Notes under the pieces: generated by a model
Database searches by the model: none
The model's input: only the letters and a program-made list of their open reading frames with translations
What the model was told of the DNA's origin: nothing
Shown: one piece after another, positions 1 to 5,344 of the stretch
How positions within the stretch are numbered: position 1 is the first letter of the stretch
How the letters are laid out: the number at the start of each line of letters is the position of its first letter
NCBI GenBank assembly: GCA_003518475.1
Contig: DOYO01000041.1
Span: forward strand, 1 to 6,201
Direction: 5' to 3'
DNA: 6,201 nt
Source of the DNA: Acholeplasmataceae bacterium
GTDB taxonomy: Bacteria > Bacillota_I > Bacilli_A > Acholeplasmatales > Acholeplasmataceae
Program-made: the position numbers and the translations under genes

Positions 1-312
1 ATGAAAAAACTATCAGGAAAGAAATTAAGAATCAATGTTCTTCCGATGTGGTTCGCTAAAATCACCGCTCCCTTGGCGGAACTTTATTACCGGATGCGAA
101 AGCTACCGCCTATCTACACATCCTATTCTTTATATACCTTGATCAGCAATTCAAACTTCTCCAGAGAAAAAGCGAGACTTGAATTGAACTATCTGCCAAG
201 ACCAATCGATGAAACTATCATCGATACCATGATATGGCTTGTTGATGCAAAAAGAATTAAACGAACGACGGTCATTAATTTCATCAAATCTTTCTCTCAA
301 CTCAAACAATAA
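1..312 (+). CDS. NAD-dependent epimerase/dehydratase (extended SDR), C-terminal part
   Basis: This is the C-terminal ~103 residues of an extended short-chain dehydrogenase of the dihydroflavonol-4-reductase/HpnA-like group. The family signature seen is SREKARLELNYLPRPIDE (about residues 54-71) followed by DTMIWL, matching the usual 'sKA..eLGY.PRpleegl.dTv.Wl' tail that closes the substrate domain. The upstream stretch VLPMWFAKITAPLAELYY also fits this group. Whole proteins are about 320-340 residues, so the Rossmann NAD(P) domain (GxxGxxG) and the YxxxK catalytic pair lie to the left of the window. The ATG at base 1 is therefore probably an internal Met and not the start. The gene ends in TAA at a hairpin and converges on the minus-strand haem genes. 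The substrate cannot be told from this part. Confidence 0.82.
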   Translation: MKKLSGKKLRINVLPMWFAKITAPLAELYYRMRKLPPIYTSYSLYTLISNSNFSREKARLELNYLPRPIDETIIDTMIWLVDAKRIKRTTVINFIKSFSQLKQ

Positions 313-332
313 GGGAAGCCTCGGCTTCCCTT
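311..332. terminator. Bidirectional rho-independent terminator between convergent genes
   Basis: The arms AAGGGAAGC (311-319) and GCTTCCCTT (324-332) are perfectly complementary around a CTCG loop. The hairpin begins within the stop codon of the epimerase gene and lies 14 bp past the stop of the convergent ferric-reductase-like gene. T-rich but interrupted tails follow on both strands (TTATTCATTG on plus, TTATTGTTTG on minus), so it could end both transcripts, probably with moderate efficiency. Confidence 0.75.
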
Positions 333-345
333 ATTCATTGTTGAT

Positions 346-1005
346 CTATACGAATTGTTTTTCTTTCTTCATCTTCACCTTGGGTACCACAACGTAAATC
401 ACACGCAACAAGATGTAAATAAATAAAACTAAATGATACAGCAACGCATCCATATCCTGAATGAAAAACCCGTAATCTGGATGGATGCTGAAATTAAACG
501 CCAGATGCATATAGATAAAGAAATATGCGATATAGGCAAGTTTATGCAATTGTTTCCAATGCTTGGGATTCATTTTTTTTCTGATGTGCATGAAGGATGT
601 AAAAATGAGCGGAATAAAAATAATGAACGCGAATAACCCAGTTAGATTATACCCGGTCAACGCCAAATCCAATCTTGTTAATCCGTGTGGAATCAGAAAG
701 ATGAATCCGATGATTGCTAGTTCCGCTCTAACCAATGATAATGCCTTTTTAGCTTTTGAATTCTTCTTCAAAACTCCAGTGAACATCACAAGCAAAAAGA
801 ATGCCAGGCTTAAATGACCGCTTAAAATCAAGGTTATATCAACACCTATAAAATCCAGCTGTATAAGATAAACTATAAAGCTTGTAATCAGCGCACCTAA
901 TTCAAAGATATATTGATTTTTATGAAGAAGCTTTCCAAAATAAAAAACTAATACAAAAAGGATTGGCGCGATAAAAACTCCAATATTACCAATGATGAAA
1001 TCCAT
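346..1005 (-). CDS. Ferric reductase-like transmembrane haem protein (MsrQ/YedZ-like)
   Basis: A polytopic membrane protein of 219 residues with about six or seven hydrophobic segments (roughly 3-25, 33-55, 60-79, 93-109, 117-139, 154-172, 187-208). The layout fits the ferric-reductase-like transmembrane domain, which binds b-type haem through histidines in helices. Candidate ligands are H64 (SGHLSLAFF), H107 (IPHGL), H154 (KQLHKLAY) and H167 (IYMHLAF). The W-x-x-LH-x-L-x-Y pattern at 150-157 is typical of the MsrQ/YedZ branch. There is no FAD or NAD domain, so it should take electrons from quinol or a partner and pass them on. It starts 3 bp after the stop of the cytochrome b5 lipoprotein gene, with GGAG inside that gene as its ribosome site, so the two are translated together and probably form one chain. 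No msrP is visible. Confidence 0.83.
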   Translation of the reverse strand: MDFIIGNIGVFIAPILFVLVFYFGKLLHKNQYIFELGALITSFIVYLIQLDFIGVDITLILSGHLSLAFFLLVMFTGVLKKNSKAKKALSLVRAELAIIGFIFLIPHGLTRLDLALTGYNLTGLFAFIIFIPLIFTSFMHIRKKMNPKHWKQLHKLAYIAYFFIYMHLAFNFSIHPDYGFFIQDMDALLYHLVLFIYILLRVIYVVVPKVKMKKEKQFV

Positions 1006-1008
1006 CCT

Positions 1009-1374
1009 CTATGCTCCGCTGACCAGCGTTCCCACAACTGGGAAGCGTTCGATATTTGCGATACTGTGCGGTGCCTGAGTCGTCAGTGGTATCGTCAAAT
1101 CTTGACCTGCTTGAAATCCATTATGACTTCCATTCGGCCAATACTCTGAATCTGTGACATCATAAATCATTCCATTGACTGCAACATAAGCTTTTGCGCC
1201 ATTTCTTCCATCAAAAACAGCAAGCTCGGCAAGTGTCATTTCAGGTAGTTCTTCTTCAATAACTACAGTTTCTACAGGTTCAGATACAACGGGTTCAACA
1301 TAGTCATTATTACTTGTGCATCCTGCAAGGGTAAATAGGAGTAATGCGAACACGATTAAATAAGATTTTTTCAT
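1009..1374 (-). CDS. Lipoprotein with cytochrome b5-like haem-binding domain
   Basis: A 121-residue exported lipoprotein. Residues 1-19 form a signal peptide with two basic residues, a hydrophobic core and the lipobox LAGC, so Cys19 would be lipidated. An acidic, Val/Pro/Glu-rich linker (about 24-44) separates the anchor from a cytochrome b5-like domain (about 45-121). That domain contains TLAELAVFDGRNG, YVAVNGMIYDVT and a WPNGSHNGFQAGQDLT motif. H84 (in SHNG, replacing the eukaryotic HPGG) and H103 (APHSI) are the two expected axial haem ligands. The clean GGAGG at 1382-1386, 7 nt upstream, fixes the start. Being first in a two-gene unit with a membrane haem protein, it probably accepts electrons on the outer face of the membrane. 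Its terminal partner is unknown. Confidence 0.88.
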   Translation of the reverse strand: MKKSYLIVFALLLFTLAGCTSNNDYVEPVVSEPVETVVIEEELPEMTLAELAVFDGRNGAKAYVAVNGMIYDVTDSEYWPNGSHNGFQAGQDLTIPLTTQAPHSIANIERFPVVGTLVSGA

Positions 1375-1395
1375 GGTAAAACCTCCATTGTTTAT

Positions 1396-1424
1396 ATTAT
1401 AAATGAAATATTATCCCAGTTCCA
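1396..1424 (-). promoter_or_regulatory. Putative promoter of the cytochrome b5/ferric reductase operon
   Basis: On the minus strand a perfect TATAAT (1396-1401) sits 9 bp upstream of the GGAGG ribosome site of the lipoprotein gene. At 17-bp spacing the -35 position is TGGAAC (1419-1424), only 3 of 6 matches to TTGACA, so the -35 is weak. It lies downstream of the terminator of the preceding operon, as a promoter for a separate unit should. Confidence 0.5.
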
Positions 1425-1439
1425 GCAGACTGCTTCACC

Positions 1440-1469
1440 AAAAAAAGAACGACCTCAACTTGAGATCGT
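1440..1469 (-). terminator. Rho-independent terminator of the mhq-like operon
   Basis: Read on the minus strand, ACGATCTC (1462-1469) pairs with GAGGTCGT (1449-1456) around a five-base loop, with one G-U pair in the RNA. A run of T's follows (1441-1446, after a short TTC). It starts 9 bp past the stop of the DUF2087 gene and points away from it. Read in the other direction the G-U pair becomes a C-A mismatch, which supports the minus-strand assignment. Confidence 0.8.
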
Positions 1470-1477
1470 CTCATACT

Positions 1478-1795
1478 TCATTTTAACTTATACTGCACAA
1501 AATCGTTCAAATCAGCAGTTAGCCAATAAGCGCTTCCGTTAGGCTTTCTATCCAAAAAGTGATAATCGATCAAGTATCTTCTCAAGATCACAAAATCCTC
1601 ATAAACCACTTCAAGAATTTCATTGACTTCATGCTCCGTGTATATTTTGTCTTTCTCAAACAAATGACAGATCATGCACAAAACGATATATTTCTGTTTT
1701 TCCTTTTTGGGAAATCGATTGATTTGAATGGGGTGATTTGAAACAATGACAGTTTCTATAACCTTATCAATATCATTGGGTACGATATCAAACAT
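1478..1795 (-). CDS. DUF2087 domain protein
   Basis: A 105-residue protein that is almost entirely a DUF2087 domain. The conserved run begins at FPKKEKQKYIVL (28-39) and continues through the IYTEHEVNEIL helix (51-61) and the DFVILRRYLIDY segment (67-78) to LDRKPNGSAYWL (81-92). The family has a helical, winged-helix-like fold. It is often found fused to ArsR-type DNA-binding or acetyltransferase domains, and its biochemical role is unknown. Here it stands alone. It starts 42 bp after the alpha/beta-hydrolase gene with no terminator or convincing promoter between, and AAGGTGG precedes the ATG. It is therefore probably the last gene of the dioxygenase-MarR-hydrolase operon and ends at the terminator that closes it. 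A regulatory or accessory role in the electrophile response is only an inference. It ends in TGA. Confidence 0.85.
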   Translation of the reverse strand: MFDIVPNDIDKVIETVIVSNHPIQINRFPKKEKQKYIVLCMICHLFEKDKIYTEHEVNEILEVVYEDFVILRRYLIDYHFLDRKPNGSAYWLTADLNDFVQYKLK

Positions 1796-1837
1796 AAATC
1801 CACCTTCTTTTTATTCTTTTATTTTTATTTTACACCT

Positions 1838-2440
1838 TTATTTCGTTTGTTCCTCATACCATGCTTTGGCAGCTTCTATTTCTTCCTTGGACAATTGATG
1901 TCCGTAGTCTGTCCAAAACACCTCGACAGATGCATTCGCGCTTTGAAGAATTTGTGTCAATTCATTGACTTCATGCTCCGGCATCATATGATCTTTTCGT
2001 CCTGCACCAATAAAAATCTCCGTTTCTTTGAGATTTGGAAGATCGATATTTCTCAGTGGAACCATCGGATGAAATAAAATCGCTTTGTCAAACGCTTCAT
2101 CATAATGCATCAATACGCTCGCTGCAATATTTGCGCCATTGGAATAGCCGATAGCGATGACTTTTTTAGGGTTGAAACCATACTGTTTGGCTGAATCTTG
2201 GATGAAATCATATAAATTATGTGTTTCTTCAATCAAACTTTCCATATCAAATACGCCCATGGCAAGCCTTTTGAAAAATCTTGGCATGCCGTACTCCATG
2301 ACATTTCCTCTAACGGAGAGCACATTCGCTTCATGATCGATATGCTTGGCGATCGGAAGTAAATCATATTCATTGCCTCCAGTGCCATGCAACATTAAAA
2401 AAGTAGTATCCTTACTGCCGTTCTGGTAAATGTGCTTCAT
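1838..2440 (-). CDS. mhqD: Alpha/beta-hydrolase, MhqD-like carboxylesterase
   Basis: A 200-residue cytosolic alpha/beta-hydrolase of the small carboxylesterase/phospholipase group. The oxyanion-hole motif HGTGGNE is at 18-24, the nucleophile elbow GYSNG places Ser100, and the likely acid and base are Asp150 (GAGRKD) and His181 (DYGHQLS). No signal peptide is present, and the length is normal for MhqD/YodD-type proteins. The start codon overlaps the stop of the MarR gene (ATGA), with GGAGG at 2447-2451 six bases upstream, so translation is coupled. In Bacillus and Staphylococcus MhqD is co-expressed with a ring-cleaving dioxygenase under MhqR and contributes to quinone tolerance; the same neighbours occur here. 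The name rests on this family-plus-context match. The substrate is not known, and a general esterase cannot be excluded. Confidence 0.85.
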   Translation of the reverse strand: MKHIYQNGSKDTTFLMLHGTGGNEYDLLPIAKHIDHEANVLSVRGNVMEYGMPRFFKRLAMGVFDMESLIEETHNLYDFIQDSAKQYGFNPKKVIAIGYSNGANIAASVLMHYDEAFDKAILFHPMVPLRNIDLPNLKETEIFIGAGRKDHMMPEHEVNELTQILQSANASVEVFWTDYGHQLSKEEIEAAKAWYEEQTK

Positions 2441-2886
2441 TTTTTTCCTCCATTTAATGCCATAGCTTGATAGCCTATTTTTTTAAGTGAGTGAATGAGC
2501 TGGGTTACTTCCTCCGGTTCTAGCGCTTGATAAATATGGTTCAGTGTTTGAACGTGTGATGGAAATATCCCTTCAAAGAATATTTTACCACTTTCTGTTA
2601 AATCTATCATCGTATTTCTTCTATCTTTCTCATCTTGCTGTCGCATCACAAAGCCTCTATGTTCAAGCTTATCGACAACATAAGTCATCGAACTGTTGGC
2701 CATCAGCATGCGGTCGCACACGTTTTGAATCGGTTGTTTGCCCTTGTGGTAAAGATGCTCAAGGGTACCAAATTCTGTAGGATTCAAGTTATAGGTTTGA
2801 ACATCTTTCCTCAAAACACTTTCAACATTTTGCATAGTTCTGAATAAGACTGTCGTTAATTTTAGAAATTCCTTATTTTCTTTCAT
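2437..2886 (-). CDS. mhqR: MarR-family transcriptional regulator (MhqR-like)
   Basis: A 149-residue MarR regulator. Flanking dimerisation helices (about 5-30 and 105-142) surround a winged helix-turn-helix. The recognition helix lies near MANSSMTYVVDKLEHRGFV (62-80), and the wing is MRQQDEKDRRNTMIDLTESG (81-100) with its invariant D-x-R-R. One Cys (C57) lies in the DNA-binding domain. The ATG at 2886 is preferred over the in-frame GTG at 2895 because GGTGATC, matching the extended anti-Shine-Dalgarno complement, sits directly before it. The gene overlaps the end of the dioxygenase gene by 14 bp and the hydrolase start by 4 bp. Its neighbours are those of the quinone-sensing repressor MhqR, and an MhqR-like palindrome lies upstream of the operon, so autorepression relieved by electrophiles is the likely mode. 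Ligand sensing is inferred, not visible. It ends in TGA. Confidence 0.87.
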   Translation of the reverse strand: MKENKEFLKLTTVLFRTMQNVESVLRKDVQTYNLNPTEFGTLEHLYHKGKQPIQNVCDRMLMANSSMTYVVDKLEHRGFVMRQQDEKDRRNTMIDLTESGKIFFEGIFPSHVQTLNHIYQALEPEEVTQLIHSLKKIGYQAMALNGGKK

Positions 2887-3886
2887 GTTGATCACCCATA
2901 TCTAAGTATTCTTTCTTATATACTTTTGAACTTCTAACGGTATCAATCGGTCTGACTAGTTTTTCAATCTCTTGACGCATTTGTCTGAACTTCGGGGGTA
3001 AAGCTAGAATCTCACCAAGTGTTTCGTAGTTTTCTTCATCATCGATAAATCCAGGACCTTCTGTCGCGAATTCGAAAAGAATTCCTGAATAAAGCCTCGT
3101 GTAAAGCGACCTGAAATAAAAGCGATCAACAAATCCTGAGTGTCTTGCTCCAGCTTGATTTAAATAATTGATCCACTCTTTGATGGACTGTTCGTCATCC
3201 ACTCTAAAAGCGACGTGATGAATGCCTCCGAAACCTTGCTGGGTAAACGGCAAGTCCTTGCGGAACTCGACAATGACTGATGCTCCGTTTCCACCTTTTC
3301 CAACCTCGAATTGTGTGAAATTGTCTTCAACCGCTATTTTCTTAAAACCTAAATGTTTCGTGAGAATCAGAGAGAAAAGTTCAAGATTGCTGACTCTGAA
3401 GAAGATAGGACCTAGTCCTACAATTCCAAACTCAATCGGAACCGGACCGTTTTTCCAAGCAGTGCCAGGTTCAATTCCTTGATCGTGCTCATCTGAAAAG
3501 AGGACGTACTCCTGGCCGTCAAAATCTTCAAATTCAAGCGTCTTCACTCCAAATCTCATTTGAATTTTTTGATGTTTGACTTGATATTTGTTAAATCTTT
3601 TTTCCCAATAATCGATCGCTAAATCGCTTGAAACGCGAAAAGATGTCTTTGCTATCTCATTTGTTCCCTTGGATGCTCTTTGAATATTCGGAAAATCAAA
3701 GAACGTCATGTCCGTTCCTGCACTTCCCTTGTCATCAGCAAAAAACAAGTGATAAGTTTGTATGTCATCCTGGTTCACAGTTTTTTTAACAAGTCTCATT
3801 CCTAATATATTGGTGAAGAAATCATATATTTTTTCAGCACTGCTGGTCATCGCAGTGACATGGTGTATCCCGGTAATCATATTCAT
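2873..3886 (-). CDS. Ring-cleaving dioxygenase, VOC/glyoxalase superfamily (MhqE/MhqO-like)
   Basis: A 337-residue two-module vicinal-oxygen-chelate protein. The first VOC half begins at GIHHVTAM (6-13). The second contains GIHHVAFRV (221-229) and FEFATEGPGF (271-280). His8 or His9, His223 or His224 and Glu272 are the likely metal ligands, as in extradiol-type dioxygenases that open catechol or hydroquinone rings. It is close in length and motif order to MhqE/MhqO of Firmicutes; which paralogue it matches cannot be decided here, so no symbol is given. The start at 3886 is chosen because GGAGG (3895-3899) lies 8 nt upstream. The longer frame from 3901 would begin at or before the predicted transcript start. 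It is the first gene of the operon and overlaps the regulator gene. Role in quinone detoxification is inferred from family and neighbours. Confidence 0.88.
   Translation of the reverse strand: MNMITGIHHVTAMTSSAEKIYDFFTNILGMRLVKKTVNQDDIQTYHLFFADDKGSAGTDMTFFDFPNIQRASKGTNEIAKTSFRVSSDLAIDYWEKRFNKYQVKHQKIQMRFGVKTLEFEDFDGQEYVLFSDEHDQGIEPGTAWKNGPVPIEFGIVGLGPIFFRVSNLELFSLILTKHLGFKKIAVEDNFTQFEVGKGGNGASVIVEFRKDLPFTQQGFGGIHHVAFRVDDEQSIKEWINYLNQAGARHSGFVDRFYFRSLYTRLYSGILFEFATEGPGFIDDEENYETLGEILALPPKFRQMRQEIEKLVRPIDTVRSSKVYKKEYLDMGDQHERK
2890..2897 (-). promoter_or_regulatory. Ribosome binding site deciding the MarR start
   Basis: GGGTGATC on the minus strand, three bases before the ATG at 2886, matches the extended complement of the 16S 3' end (GGTGATC). 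It lies inside the dioxygenase gene and contains the alternative GTG start (2895), so that GTG could not itself use this site. Confidence 0.6.
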
Positions 3887-3894
3887 GTAATCAG

Positions 3895-3899
3895 CCTCC
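3895..3899 (-). promoter_or_regulatory. Ribosome binding site deciding the dioxygenase start
   Basis: GGAGG eight bases before the ATG at 3886. Its first G is also the G of the upstream in-frame ATG (3901-3899), so that ATG has no usable ribosome site of its own. Confidence 0.75.
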
Positions 3900-3907
3900 A
3901 TACTTTC

Positions 3908-3936
3908 ATTTTACCCAATCAAAGTTTGTTTATCAA
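3908..3936 (-). promoter_or_regulatory. Sigma-A type promoter of the dioxygenase-MarR-hydrolase operon
   Basis: Minus-strand TTGATA (3931-3936, 5 of 6 to consensus) is separated by exactly 17 bp from TAAAAT (3908-3913, 5 of 6). Transcription would begin near 3900-3902, giving a leader of under 20 bases that still contains the GGAGG for the ATG at 3886. It is the best-formed promoter in the window. Confidence 0.75.
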
Positions 3937-3940
3937 GCGA

Positions 3941-3962
3941 TATGTTTCGAATTCGAAATATA
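3941..3962. promoter_or_regulatory. Palindromic operator, probable MhqR/MarR binding site
   Basis: The core TTTCGAATTCGAAA (3945-3958) is a perfect 14-bp palindrome. With three more matched pairs outside a single mismatch (3944/3959) it extends to 22 bp. The CGAATTCG centre flanked by AT-rich ends resembles the MhqR operator as I recall it from Bacillus subtilis (roughly tATCTcgaAtTCgAGATa). It ends 4 bp upstream of the -35 box of the dioxygenase promoter. A bound dimer would touch polymerase or the -35 region and also face the divergent promoter. Confidence 0.68.
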
Positions 3963-3988
3963 AAATGATTTTTGGCACAGAAGAATTC

Positions 3989-4022
3989 TTTCTAATTGAC
4001 GTTAAACCATGTATAATAAAAT
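3989..4022 (+). promoter_or_regulatory. Putative promoter of the acyltransferase-like operon
   Basis: A perfect TATAAT (4012-4017) has only a weak -35 (TTTCTA, 3989-3994) at 17 bp. Alternatively TTGACG (3996-4001) pairs with the overlapping TAAAAT (4017-4022) at a short 15-bp spacing. One of the two is likely used, and the sequence does not decide which. Confidence 0.5.
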
Positions 4023-4024
4023 AA

Positions 4025-4050
4025 GACACCTAGAGATATCTACATGTGTC
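4025..4050 (+). other. Leader hairpin before the acyltransferase-like gene
   Basis: GACAC (4025-4029) pairs with GTGTC (4046-4050). Inside, TAGA (4031-4034) pairs with TCTA (4039-4042) around GATA. No T-run follows, so it is not a terminator. It ends immediately before the ribosome site AAGGAG (4051-4056) and could mark a protein-binding site or affect initiation, but it may be chance in AT-rich DNA. Confidence 0.3.
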
Positions 4051-4056
4051 AAGGAG
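4051..4056 (+). promoter_or_regulatory. Ribosome binding site deciding a TTG start
   Basis: AAGGAG is followed by seven bases and then TTG at 4064. The in-frame GTG at 4046 lies upstream of this site and has no ribosome site of its own. Confidence 0.75.
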
Positions 4057-4063
4057 TGATCCC

Positions 4064-5344
4064 TTGAAAAAAGAAAAATATTGGTACAAATTAGATAATG
4101 CTGGGAAAATATTTCCAGCTGTGTCCAAAGATGATCGCAGTAATGTGTTCAGACTCTCTTTCTATATAGATGAAATCGTTGATAAGGATATTTTGGAATT
4201 AGCTGTCAATAAAGTGCTACCAAGATTTGAAACTTTCGCAGTCCAATTGAAAAATGGACTTTTTTGGAATTATTTCGGAGCAAATACCCATCAATTCCGA
4301 GTTGAAGAAGAGCCAGCGGTACTTTGCGAATATTTTAAACCCGTCAAGAACTATGGTTTTCTTTTTAAAGTATATTATTTAGACAATAAAATCACTTTAG
4401 AGACATTTCATGCTTTAACAGATGGTTCCGGAGCCTTGGCATTTCTTAAATCAGTAACTTATCACTACTTCAAGTTAAGAGGATTCAAGATTGAACATGA
4501 AAATAAGATTTTAAGTGAAAAGCCTTATTCAAAGAAGGAAAGCGAAGATAACTTCATTTCCAATTATGATAAAGATAAAAGACGCAACCTTCAGGAAGAA
4601 AAGGCATACAAACTTTCTGGTGAAAGTTTCAATCATCACTGGGTGATGTTTGTTAAAGCCAAGGTTGATACCAAACAATTGATTCAAGTTGTAAAAACAA
4701 AATATAAGGCAACCATCACGCAGTACGTGACTGCGTTGCTTGCATATTGCATCTATAAAGAAACAGTTGACTTCGTTTCAAACAAAAAACCTTTAAAGAT
4801 TTTTGTACCGGTTAATCTAAGACCCTATTTTGATTCTGTAACACTTAGAAACTTCTCGCTTTACATTAAAGCATCTTATCCAAGCCACCGCAATGATTAC
4901 ACATTTGAAAATATGCTTGAAATGACAAAAGAACAATTTGTCGACCAACTGGATAAGGACAAGCTTCAGTCAAGAATCAGTTCCTTGGTTGGCTATGAAA
5001 AGAATCCTATCATTAGAATTCTCCCACTCGTCCTTAAGACCATCGCATTCAAGATCGGATATTATGTTTTAGGAGACAGTATCAGCAGTTGTTCCATTTC
5101 AAATTTGGGCATCGTTGATCTTCCTAAGGATATGATGGAAAAAATATCAGATGTCGATTTTGCGAATTCAGGTTATGGATTGGCAATGACGCTCATATCG
5201 ATGGGTTCGTTCACGAACATCATCATGACGAGCCCTCTCAAAGATTTATCCATTATCAACCAAATGATCTCCTTGATGGTTAAAGAAGGCATAGATGTGA
5301 CTATAGATACAAACTACAAGGAGGGTTATGATGAAATACTGTAA
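4064..5344 (+). CDS. Alcohol acetyltransferase/condensation-domain-like protein
   Basis: A 426-residue cytosolic protein of the CoA-dependent acyltransferase fold (AATase / NRPS condensation-like, COG4908 type). The catalytic HxxxDG motif is intact as FHALTDGSG (H116, D120, G121). The second-half signature VPVNLRPYFDSVTLRNF (248-264) and a SNLG segment (347-350) match the C-terminal lobe of the fold. The opening KYWYKLDNAGKIFPAV is characteristic of a Firmicutes subgroup annotated as alcohol acetyltransferase or hypothetical. The TTG start at 4064 is chosen from AAGGAG seven bases upstream; the longer frame from GTG 4046 adds six residues but lacks a site. The gene overlaps the downstream membrane-protein gene by 14 bp. 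Acyl donor and acceptor are unknown, and no NRPS carrier domains are present. It is divergent from the quinone operon and may or may not share its operator. Confidence 0.8.
   Translation: MKKEKYWYKLDNAGKIFPAVSKDDRSNVFRLSFYIDEIVDKDILELAVNKVLPRFETFAVQLKNGLFWNYFGANTHQFRVEEEPAVLCEYFKPVKNYGFLFKVYYLDNKITLETFHALTDGSGALAFLKSVTYHYFKLRGFKIEHENKILSEKPYSKKESEDNFISNYDKDKRRNLQEEKAYKLSGESFNHHWVMFVKAKVDTKQLIQVVKTKYKATITQYVTALLAYCIYKETVDFVSNKKPLKIFVPVNLRPYFDSVTLRNFSLYIKASYPSHRNDYTFENMLEMTKEQFVDQLDKDKLQSRISSLVGYEKNPIIRILPLVLKTIAFKIGYYVLGDSISSCSISNLGIVDLPKDMMEKISDVDFANSGYGLAMTLISMGSFTNIIMTSPLKDLSIINQMISLMVKEGIDVTIDTNYKEGYDEIL
5318..5325 (+). promoter_or_regulatory. Ribosome binding site for the DUF6320-like gene
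   Basis: AAGGAGGG lies inside the end of the acyltransferase-like gene. From its GGAGG core the distance is 3 nt to the ATG at 5328 and 6 nt to the adjacent ATG at 5331, favouring the second. Confidence 0.6.

Noticed and set aside
1..312. Complete small gene starting at base 1
   Set aside because: The residues match only the C-terminal tail of a ~330-residue epimerase family, and no upstream ribosome site can be seen, so it is a gene cut by the window edge.
433..817. Plus-strand reading frames (67 and 84 aa) opposite the ferric-reductase-like gene
   Set aside because: They are antisense to a gene with clear membrane and haem motifs, have no ribosome sites and show no recognisable domain.
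1796..1837. Separate promoter for the DUF2087 gene
   Set aside because: A TAAAAT is present on the minus strand, but there is no acceptable -35 at 16-18 bp; AT-rich composition explains it.
3222..3482. 86-aa plus-strand frame inside the dioxygenase gene
   Set aside because: Antisense to a well-conserved VOC domain; its composition is that of a shadow frame.
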